In this document: piece after piece, positions 1 to 5,622 of the stretch
Layout of the letters: the number at the start of each line of letters is the position of its first letter
Position numbering within the stretch: position 1 is the first letter of the stretch
Made by a program: the position numbers and the translations under genes
From: an uncultured Gemmatimonadales bacterium
GTDB taxonomy: Bacteria > Gemmatimonadota > Gemmatimonadetes > Longimicrobiales > Gaopeijiaceae
Direction: 5' to 3'
NCBI GenBank assembly: GCA_937983085.1
Contig: CALJKZ010000547.1
Span: forward strand, 1-5,622
Length of the DNA: 5,622 nucleotides
Notes under the pieces: generated by a model
Database searches by the model: none
Told to the model about the DNA's origin: nothing
Seen by the model: the letters and a program-made list of their open reading frames with translations, nothing else

Positions 1-397
1 TGTCCAGGGGAACGCCCGTGGCCGGGTCGTAGACGACCTCGATGTCGTGGGCATTGCGGCGGGCCGCGTCGAACAGGAGCGCAAAGAGTCCGTCCACCGT
101 CGGGTACCACTCGGCCTGCTCCGCCGGCACCGTGTCGCCCGACATGACGAACACGCGCGTCGTCGCCACCTCGTTCTCCACCGTGACCCGCACCGGCCCG
201 GCCAAGCCGCAGAAACACAGCCGCTCCACGGCATATACGTACGTCGCCAGCCCCTGGCTCTCCCACAGCGCCCGGTTCCGGTCGATCTCGCGCAGGCGGT
301 CGGTCTCGATGCCGAAATCCCCACACCCGGCGAGGGGCACGAGGACCACGAGAATGAGGGCGGTGAGCCCCGCACGTCGACTCCACTGTCTGTTCAT
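1..397 (-). CDS. DUF6174-like lipoprotein, C-terminus beyond window
   Basis: Translation of the reverse strand from the ATG at 397-395 stays open to the window edge, giving 132 residues with no stop. The N-terminus is a textbook lipoprotein signal: a basic start (MNRQWSRR), a hydrophobic stretch (residues 11-22) and lipobox LAGC with Cys25, so it is predicted to be lipid-anchored outside the cytoplasmic membrane. The rest follows the pattern I know from DUF6174 proteins: W45 followed by a 'TYVYAVERLCFC' segment (C61-x-C63), a beta strand 'PVRVTVEN', 'PTVDGLFALLF' near 99-109, and 'VVYDPATGVP' near 121-130. Members are usually about 140-160 residues, so some 20-30 residues are probably missing here. 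Function of the family is unknown. The gene is divergent from the three rightward genes across a 143-bp gap. Only a weak ribosome-binding match (CCAGG) precedes the ATG. Coding call is strong; the family name rests on motif memory. Confidence 0.83.
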   Translation of the reverse strand, partial: MNRQWSRRAGLTALILVVLVPLAGCGDFGIETDRLREIDRNRALWESQGLATYVYAVERLCFCGLAGPVRVTVENEVATTRVFVMSGDTVPAEQAEWYPTVDGLFALLFDAARRNAHDIEVVYDPATGVPLD

Positions 398-484
398 GAC
401 CTGGAAGACGATCCCGGGGCCTCGTTTGTGACATGAAGCCCTCTTACGCCCCCTGAAAAAAGGCGCTGCATCGGGCCATTCATG

Positions 485-493
485 TGCTATCTT
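485..493 (+). promoter_or_regulatory. possible extended -10 promoter element
   Basis: TGCTATCTT at 485-493 resembles an extended -10 (TGnTATAAT), with the hexamer matching at four of six positions. No convincing -35 hexamer is seen about 17 bases upstream. It lies in the divergent gap 398-540, and transcription starting near 500 would give a leader of about 40 nt before the ATG at 541. This also argues against the upstream in-frame GTG at 484 being the true start. Sequence resemblance only. No promoter could be picked out for the leftward gene, and no terminator hairpin is seen in the gap. Confidence 0.3.
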
Positions 494-540
494 GCCTCAC
501 ACCACGCGACTTACCCGTTGGACCGACTCTGGGAAGGGTG

Positions 541-2493
541 ATGAGCAACGACGAGGCTTCGCGGAAGATTCCGTCTTCGGCACCCCCGCTTTCGTGGCCC
601 CCGCCGGGCATGGAGCGCCTCCAGGGGAGCTTGTGGCGCGTCATCGTCCTGGCATGGACCGGATGTCTGATCCTCGTCCTGCCCCTTCTCTGGGCCCTCG
701 CGGTGGAGCAGCCCTTCTACAGCCTGGGACCCTTCGAGGACAACTGGGAACTGGGCATGGCCATCGCCGCGGTGGGGGCCGTGCTGGTGGTGTTCGCCTT
801 CTTCCAGCTCTGGATGGTGCTCCGTGGTGCCGGGAAGGCCGCGGATCTCGGCTACGGAATGACGACCATCCTCGAGGTGGCGTGCGACTCCGGCCGCGAC
901 ACCGGCTTCCTGATCCAGGGAAAGCGGCACTTCGCCTCCCTCGATCCCGCCCGCCAGATTTCGGTGGCACGGGCCCGCATGCGCGGCGCGGTCCTGCTTC
1001 TCGGCGGCGCCGTCTGGATGGTGGTGGGCTTCGGTCTCGCCATCCTCCTGGCAGCCCGCGGCTTCGTGACCCCGTCGGGGATCTGGCTCATGACCATGGG
1101 CCCCACGGGCCTCCTTGGTTTGGCCGGCGCCTTCTTCATCGTGTCCCAGGACACGGTGGTCCGCGAGCTGCAGACGGAGTGGAATGCTCAGGAGGGCATG
1201 AACCGCATCCACGGCGAATCGGAGGCGTGGAACCAGGCGCTGGATCAGGCCGGCGACTCCATCGCCCTGGGGGCCGGTGATCGGGGAGACGGCCGACGCT
1301 TCACCACGGCGGCGGCCGTCGTCGTCGTCCTCTTCCTCCTCGGCTTCGGACCCACGGCGACCATCGCGGTGACGACGGCCATCGGTCCTCTCCTCGCGGA
1401 GATCGCCGTACCCACCTTCCTCTCGGTCCAGGAGATGGCCGGGGGCGCCGAGGTCCTTCGGCGGTATGCGCTGGACAAGGACCCTGGCGTGGCGCCGGAG
1501 GCAGCGGGAGCGGCGTTGCAGAACCTGGCCTTCGTGGGGGAGACCGGAGATCCCGAGCCGATGGAGGAGGAGCCCTCGACGCGGTACGAGATGCCGTGGT
1601 TCCCCTTCGGCAACTTCCCCGACCCGTTCTCGGAGACGGTGGCCAGCGACCTCATGGAGCAGCCGCTGTCGAACTTCGCTCCCGACGAGCAAGCGGCGCT
1701 GCTCCAGGCGGCATCCCACCCCGCCCACGCGGAATTCGATCTCCTGGCCCGAGCCGAGATCGCCGATGTCGTGAGCGGCCGGTGGACCCTCCCCTTCCCT
1801 GACTCCCTCACCTTCCAGGAGCTGCCCTGGCCTCGCTTCCAGGCGTTCCGGACAGCCGCTCTGGCCCGGGTGGCCAAAGCGTCGGTGGAGTTGTCCAACG
1901 GGGAGGTGGACGAGGCGGAGCTCACGTTGCGGGAGTTGGTGTCCACCGGGTTCCTGCTCATCGACCAGGGGCCCACCCTGCTGGACAACCTCATCGGGGT
2001 CGAGTTGACGCGCATGGGCGCCAACGGCCTGGAGGGCTTCTACCGGCGTACCGGGAATCCCACCACGGCTGAGTCGTTGGCGTGGGCCCGGGACGGGGCG
2101 CTGGCCGCGGCCAAGAAGTCGCGGGCCGGACTCGTCCCCGAGGACGCCCGCCTCCTGCTGCAGGGCGTACCGACGCTGGTGCAGAACGAGGACGCCCTTC
2201 GCGGACTCCGGTGGGAGTACTTCGCGACGTTCAACATGCTGGCGCCGTGCATCAACCTGCACAAAATGGTCTTCGGGCCCGACGAGACGTACGCGGAGTG
2301 GAGGCGGAACGCCGAGCGCAGCATTGTCCGGACGGCCGGAGAGCAGGAGCTCTTCGACCTGGCGGAAAGTGGTGTGCTCGGCTCCGGCGGACAGGACCTG
2401 GGTGGCTTCCTCCCTCGTTTCCTCAGCCTGGTGCTGGGCAGCGAAGGGGCGCCGGGAAGCTGCGCGTCCCTCATCGCTTCGCTGCAGGAGTGA
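541..2493 (+). CDS. uncharacterised five-helix membrane protein with large external C-terminal domain
   Basis: A 650-residue protein of no recognised function. Hydrophobic segments are at about 34-55, 72-94, 149-172, 181-201 and 255-280. Basic residues gather in the loops after helices 2 and 4 (for example R138-R148 and R248-R253), while the loop after helix 1 is acidic. By the positive-inside rule the N-terminus is cytoplasmic and residues from about 290 to 650 lie outside the membrane. That domain begins with an acidic Pro/Glu-rich linker (334-350) and continues as mostly helical sequence, including a TPR-like hairpin near 433-470 ('GEVDEAELTLRELV'). It contains only two cysteines, C570 and C641. 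I have a loose memory of similar C-terminal sequences in hypothetical proteins of Gemmatimonadota. The ATG at 541 is preferred because GGGAAGGG (531-538) lies just upstream, though the spacing is short. In-frame GTGs at 538 and 484 are alternatives. The stop overlaps or nearly abuts the next gene. Confidence 0.85.
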   Translation: MSNDEASRKIPSSAPPLSWPPPGMERLQGSLWRVIVLAWTGCLILVLPLLWALAVEQPFYSLGPFEDNWELGMAIAAVGAVLVVFAFFQLWMVLRGAGKAADLGYGMTTILEVACDSGRDTGFLIQGKRHFASLDPARQISVARARMRGAVLLLGGAVWMVVGFGLAILLAARGFVTPSGIWLMTMGPTGLLGLAGAFFIVSQDTVVRELQTEWNAQEGMNRIHGESEAWNQALDQAGDSIALGAGDRGDGRRFTTAAAVVVVLFLLGFGPTATIAVTTAIGPLLAEIAVPTFLSVQEMAGGAEVLRRYALDKDPGVAPEAAGAALQNLAFVGETGDPEPMEEEPSTRYEMPWFPFGNFPDPFSETVASDLMEQPLSNFAPDEQAALLQAASHPAHAEFDLLARAEIADVVSGRWTLPFPDSLTFQELPWPRFQAFRTAALARVAKASVELSNGEVDEAELTLRELVSTGFLLIDQGPTLLDNLIGVELTRMGANGLEGFYRRTGNPTTAESLAWARDGALAAAKKSRAGLVPEDARLLLQGVPTLVQNEDALRGLRWEYFATFNMLAPCINLHKMVFGPDETYAEWRRNAERSIVRTAGEQELFDLAESGVLGSGGQDLGGFLPRFLSLVLGSEGAPGSCASLIASLQE

Positions 2494-2495
2494 GG
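2492..2495 (+). promoter_or_regulatory. ribosome-binding site deciding the propeller lipoprotein start
   Basis: GAGG at 2492-2495 lies nine bases before the GTG at 2505 and favours that codon. The other purine-rich match, AGGAG at 2486-2490, runs directly into the GTG at 2490 and so cannot serve it with normal spacing. The site overlaps the stop codon of the upstream gene (2491-2493), so translation of the two genes may be coupled. Confidence 0.45.
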
Positions 2496-2504
2496 CATCC
2501 GACG

Positions 2505-3488
2505 GTGAACCCGAACCGCCCGCGACGGACCTCCGCCACGGCCCTCCTCGGACTCTCGATTTTGGCGGTGTCGACGGCATGCGGTGGGGACGAGGCATCC
2601 TCCCCCGACGGCGGGACGAACGACACGGCGGCCGACTTCGCCATGCCTCTCGACTCCGACGTCCTCCTCGCCGATCTGCACTGGGAGAACGCGGGACCTC
2701 CCTCCATCGGGGAGCCGGTGAACGTCACCCGGAAGGCCGACTACGACAATCAGCCCCACTTCACGCCCGACGGAACCGGCTTCTGGTACACCTCCGTCGA
2801 CCCCCACACCGCCCAGTCCGACATCTACCGATACGACATCGCGTCGCGGCGGGTGGCGCGGGTGACCCAGAGCAACCCGGAGAGCGAGTACTCCGCCACG
2901 CCCCTCCCCGACGGAGGCGGCATTTCCACCATTCGCGTCGAAGCCGATTCCACCCAGCGCCTGTGGCGGTTCGACCACGAGGGAGGCAGCGCCGCCGTCA
3001 TTCTCGAGGGCGTCGCCCCGGTGGGATACCACGCGTGGGTCGACGAGAACACGGTGGTGATGTTCGTCCTGGGAGACCCACCGACGCTGCAGATGGGCGA
3101 CCTGCGGACCGGACGTGCCCGGGTCGTGACCGAAGACATCGGGCGCTCCATCCAGCCCATCCCCGGATCGTTCGACGTGAGCTACGTCCAACGCCATGAC
3201 GACGGGACCTCGACCATCATGCGCCTCCCGGGCGACGGCGGTGCCCCCCAGGCCATCATCGAAGGGGTGGCGGGCGGCGACTTCCACGCGTGGGCGCCCG
3301 ACGGCACCCTTCTCATGGCCGACGGCCCCGTGGTGTACGGTGCCGCCCCCGCCTCCGAGCGCGCCTGGACCCCCGTCGCCGACTTCTCCCATCTCGACAT
3401 CGTCATCAGTCGACTCGCCGTCAGCCCCGACGCCTCCCAGATTGCTCTGGTCGCCGAACCGGCGCCCATCGAGCTTCCGAGCACCTGA
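2505..3488 (+). CDS. TolB/PD40-like beta-propeller lipoprotein
   Basis: A 327-residue protein from the GTG at 2505; the in-frame GTG at 2490, overlapping the upstream stop as GTGA, would add five residues. The N-terminus has basic NRPRR, a hydrophobic core (13-22) and the lipobox-like STAC with Cys26, so it is predicted to be an envelope lipoprotein. After a Gly/Asp-rich linker come propeller-blade signatures of the TolB/PD40 type: 'QPHFTPDGTGFWYTS' (83-97), 'DIYRYDIAS' (106-114), 'ESEYSATPLPDGG' (126-138), 'TQRLWRFD' (150-157), 'GYHAW' (174-178), 'FVLGDPPTLQ' (187-196), 'IGRSIQPIPG' (212-221), 'FHAWAPDG' (260-267) and 'LAVSPDASQIALV' (304-316). This fits about five to six blades. The middle block (126-221) matches a conserved subfamily I recall from Bacteroidota and Gemmatimonadota genomes, annotated simply as TolB family. 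No catalytic peptidase residues or true TolB N-terminal domain are visible, so Tol-Pal function should not be assumed. A binding or scaffold role is inference. Confidence 0.87.
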   Translation: MNPNRPRRTSATALLGLSILAVSTACGGDEASSPDGGTNDTAADFAMPLDSDVLLADLHWENAGPPSIGEPVNVTRKADYDNQPHFTPDGTGFWYTSVDPHTAQSDIYRYDIASRRVARVTQSNPESEYSATPLPDGGGISTIRVEADSTQRLWRFDHEGGSAAVILEGVAPVGYHAWVDENTVVMFVLGDPPTLQMGDLRTGRARVVTEDIGRSIQPIPGSFDVSYVQRHDDGTSTIMRLPGDGGAPQAIIEGVAGGDFHAWAPDGTLLMADGPVVYGAAPASERAWTPVADFSHLDIVISRLAVSPDASQIALVAEPAPIELPST

Positions 3489-3497
3489 CGTTCCACC

Positions 3498-3502
3498 CGG
3501 AG
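3498..3502 (+). promoter_or_regulatory. ribosome-binding site of the LVIVD protein
   Basis: CGGAG at 3498-3502 lies five bases before the ATG at 3508. It supports that start even though it gives an unusually long signal peptide. No other in-frame ATG or GTG occurs before the hydrophobic core. The 19-bp gap after the preceding stop has no room for a separate promoter or terminator. Confidence 0.6.
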
Positions 3503-3507
3503 TCGAC

Positions 3508-5622
3508 ATGATCCGCAGCACCCCCCACGGCGCCCGCCGTGTCGTTCACGCCGTCGTCGCCTGCCCTCGTGCCCATGTCGCACGCCGGTCGAGCGCGGTC
3601 CGCGCCGTCCTGGCCGTGTCCCTTCTGGGCGCATTCGCCGGGTACTCCCCGCTGGCCGCCCAGACGGACGCCACCCGCGTCGCCCGCCTGGTGCCGAGCT
3701 CCGAGGCGGTGACGGTGGCCATGGGAGAGCGGACTGCCTTCGTGGTGACGGCCGTGGACGCGTCGGGAGCCGCCGTCGACACGCCCGTGAGGATCGTGGC
3801 TCCACGCGGAGCCGTGACTCTGGGCGACGGCTTCGTGGAAGGCGTGGCCCAGGGCCGCTACGAGATCGTTGCCACCCTGGTGGTCGGCGCCGGACAGGAA
3901 CCGCTCACGGTGAGCGTTCCCGTCACCGTCACCTGGCCCGCCGTGCAGCGCCTCGAAGTCGAGGCCGGGGGCCCGGCCCTGTTCGTCGGCACGACCCTCG
4001 GCCACGAGGCCCTCGCGTTCCACGGCGACGGCTCCCGGCGTCCGGACCCCGCCGTGCGTTGGAGTTCGTCCGCTCCGTCCGTCGCCTCGGTGGACCCCTT
4101 CGGCAACGTCACGGCACACGCGCAGGGAAGCGCCACCATCACCGCCGAGTTCGAAGGAGCCCGCGCCTCGGTTGGGTACGACGTCGGTCCCCTTCCCGCC
4201 GTGGCGCTGACGCTGGAAGGGGGTCCCCAGGAAGCGCGCACCGGCGACGTCATCCGCTTCCGGGCGGTGGCTCGCGATGCTTCCGGCACGGAGCGCCCGG
4301 AGGTACCCGTGGTCTGGACGCACAGCTACACGCCCACCGACGGCATGCTGGGCGTCCCCGCCACGGGCCAGATCGACGCCGACGGCTCCTACGTCGCCGA
4401 CGTACCGGGCATCCACACCGTCATGGCCACGGCAGGCGGCCTCACCGCCCGCCACACCTTCCGCGCCCAGCCGAGGGACGTGGTTCAGGAGTTGGAAGTC
4501 GTGGGCCATGGCGCCGAGGACTGGTACCGCACCACCGACCTCTGGGCGTACGAGGGCGTCGACGGACGCGACTACGTGGTCACCGGATCGAAGGTCTCCG
4601 GCGGCTTCGCGTTCTTCTACGACGTCACGAACCCAGCGTCCATCACCAAGATCGACTCCATCCAGGTGGACGCCCGCACCGTCAACGACGTGAAGGTGTC
4701 GCCGGACGGACGGTACGCGGCGCTGTCCCGCGAAGGGGCGACGAACCGACGGAACGGCCTGGTCATCGTCGACCTCGCCGAGCCCCGGGCTCCCCGGGTG
4801 GCGGCCGTCTACGAGGAGGGCATCACCGGTGGTGTCCACAACATGTTCGCCGACGACGACTACCTGTACGCCCTCTCCGACGGCGACAAGTACGTCATCA
4901 TCGACATGAGCGACATCTACGCGCCGCGATACGTGTCGGAGTACAACCACCCCGACAGCCGGGTGCACGACGTCTGGGTGGCCAACGGCCTCGCCTTCTC
5001 GTCGGAGTGGGGAACGGGCGTCGTGGTCGTGGACGTGGGGAACGGCCAGTGGGGGGGCTCCCCGGAGAACCCGGTCTTCGTCACCGCGTACCCGACCCCG
5101 TCGGGGCGCACCCACGCCGCCTTCCCCTACTACCAGGAGTCCACCGGGAAGACGTACCTCTTCCTCGGCGACGAGATCATGAACCGCCAGGGCCTCGCGT
5201 GGGCCGGCTACCCCCGCTCCATGGGCTCGTACGCGGACCAGTACGACCCCGCGAGCGGCACCGGCGGGATTCCGCTGGTCACCCAGGGATACATCCAGGT
5301 GGTGGACTTCACCGACCCCGAGAACCCGGAGATGGTGGCCCGCTACCAGGTCCCCGAGTTCGGGACCCACAACATGTGGGTGGAGGACGACAAGCTGTAC
5401 CAGGCGTACTACGAGGGCGGACTCCGCGTCGTCGACGTCAGCGGCGAGCTCAAGGGCAACCTGTACACCCAGGGGCGCGAGATCGCGGTCTTCAAGTCGG
5501 CGTCGCCGGCGGGCTACACGCCCAACGCCACCATGGTCTGGGGCGCTCAGCCCCACAAAGGGCATGTCTTCTTCAGCGACACCAACTCGGGTCTCTGGTC
5601 GGTGAGGCTGCTGCCGAAGGGT
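3508..5622 (+). CDS. secreted LVIVD-repeat beta-propeller protein with Ig-like (Big_2) domains, 3' end cut by window
   Basis: The frame is open for 705 residues to the window edge. Residues 1-51 form a signal peptide with a long Arg-rich n-region, a hydrophobic core (33-44) and a likely signal peptidase I site after LAA (A51|Q52). Three beta-sandwich segments follow: about 57-142; 145-226, with the Big_2 pattern 'WSSSAPSVASVDPFGNVTA' (185-203); and 230-320. From about 325 an LVIVD propeller runs to the end. The name-giving LVIVD is at 418-422, and equivalents are AFFYDVTNP (368-376), YVIIDMSD (462-469), GVVVVDV (504-510), IQVVDFTDP (596-604) and LRVVDVS (639-645). Blade strands open with histidines H444, H487, H536 and H621, plus H683/H686 near the end. 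The final 'HVFFSDTNSGLWSVRL' resembles the usual last blade, so only a few residues are probably missing unless a sorting domain follows. LVIVD proteins are exported and of unknown biochemical role; adhesion or ligand binding is inference. Confidence 0.9.
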   Translation, partial: MIRSTPHGARRVVHAVVACPRAHVARRSSAVRAVLAVSLLGAFAGYSPLAAQTDATRVARLVPSSEAVTVAMGERTAFVVTAVDASGAAVDTPVRIVAPRGAVTLGDGFVEGVAQGRYEIVATLVVGAGQEPLTVSVPVTVTWPAVQRLEVEAGGPALFVGTTLGHEALAFHGDGSRRPDPAVRWSSSAPSVASVDPFGNVTAHAQGSATITAEFEGARASVGYDVGPLPAVALTLEGGPQEARTGDVIRFRAVARDASGTERPEVPVVWTHSYTPTDGMLGVPATGQIDADGSYVADVPGIHTVMATAGGLTARHTFRAQPRDVVQELEVVGHGAEDWYRTTDLWAYEGVDGRDYVVTGSKVSGGFAFFYDVTNPASITKIDSIQVDARTVNDVKVSPDGRYAALSREGATNRRNGLVIVDLAEPRAPRVAAVYEEGITGGVHNMFADDDYLYALSDGDKYVIIDMSDIYAPRYVSEYNHPDSRVHDVWVANGLAFSSEWGTGVVVVDVGNGQWGGSPENPVFVTAYPTPSGRTHAAFPYYQESTGKTYLFLGDEIMNRQGLAWAGYPRSMGSYADQYDPASGTGGIPLVTQGYIQVVDFTDPENPEMVARYQVPEFGTHNMWVEDDKLYQAYYEGGLRVVDVSGELKGNLYTQGREIAVFKSASPAGYTPNATMVWGAQPHKGHVFFSDTNSGLWSVRLLPKG

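Noticed and set aside
42..436. Two overlapping rightward open frames of 129 codons at the window start
   Set aside because: Both are Arg/Ser/Pro- or Arg/His-rich with no recognisable pattern, and both overlap the leftward lipoprotein gene, which has a signal peptide, lipobox and family motifs.
451..480. A-rich run (455-461) followed by GC-rich sequence as a possible terminator or regulatory hairpin
   Set aside because: No complementary arms flank the A run, so no stem-loop could be supported on either strand.
484..540. GTG at 484 as start of the membrane protein (669 residues)
   Set aside because: It coincides with the candidate -10 element, has no ribosome-binding site, and adds 19 residues with no distinctive features. 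ATG at 541 is better supported, though not certain.
2082..2489. Upstream extension of the propeller lipoprotein frame to 2082
   Set aside because: This stretch lies inside the membrane-protein gene, is Arg/Gly/Pro-rich and would bury the lipoprotein signal peptide in the middle of the protein.
511..2598. Very long open frame (695 codons) on the minus strand opposite the membrane-protein gene
   Set aside because: Its translation is rich in Arg, Gly, His, Pro and Glu without hydrophobic core or motifs, as expected for an antisense shadow of a GC-rich gene. The plus-strand frame has clear membrane helices and a normal amino-acid mix.
3421..5565. Very long open frame (714 codons) on the minus strand opposite the LVIVD gene
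   Set aside because: Low-complexity Gly/Val/His/Asp/Arg composition mirrors GTC/GAC-rich codons of the plus strand. The plus strand carries an unmistakable signal peptide, Big_2 pattern and LVIVD repeats.

Overview
The window is GC-rich throughout, with strong G/C preference at third codon positions, and carries four protein-coding genes. All four encode cell-envelope or exported proteins. Two are predicted lipoproteins, one is a polytopic membrane protein with a large external domain, and one is a secreted Ig-like/LVIVD beta-propeller protein. The combination of high GC, DUF6174-type lipoprotein, TolB-like propeller lipoprotein and LVIVD protein with Big_2 domains is what I would expect of a Gemmatimonadota-like soil, sediment or marine bacterium. 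That assignment rests on recalled family distributions, not on a marker gene, so it is tentative.

Layout: positions 1-397 hold a leftward gene for a DUF6174-like lipoprotein, whose C-terminus lies outside the window. A 143-bp divergent gap (398-540) follows, with a plausible extended -10 element facing right. Three rightward genes are then packed closely enough to form one transcription unit: an uncharacterised five-helix membrane protein (541-2493), a TolB/PD40-like propeller lipoprotein (2505-3488, possibly starting at 2490 in a GTGA overlap), and an LVIVD-repeat protein with N-terminal Ig-like domains (3508 to the window edge, nearly complete).

How they fit together: the two propeller proteins are probably outside the cytoplasmic membrane, and the membrane protein appears to place about 360 residues there too. 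A shared envelope role (sensing, binding or assembly) is a reasonable inference from co-orientation and tight spacing. No enzyme active site, transporter signature or regulator was recognised, so no pathway can be named. I saw no RNA genes, mobile elements, CRISPR arrays or terminators. The long open frames antisense to the three rightward genes look like products of high GC codon bias. The region looks like ordinary chromosomal sequence with poorly characterised gene families, not an obvious new system.
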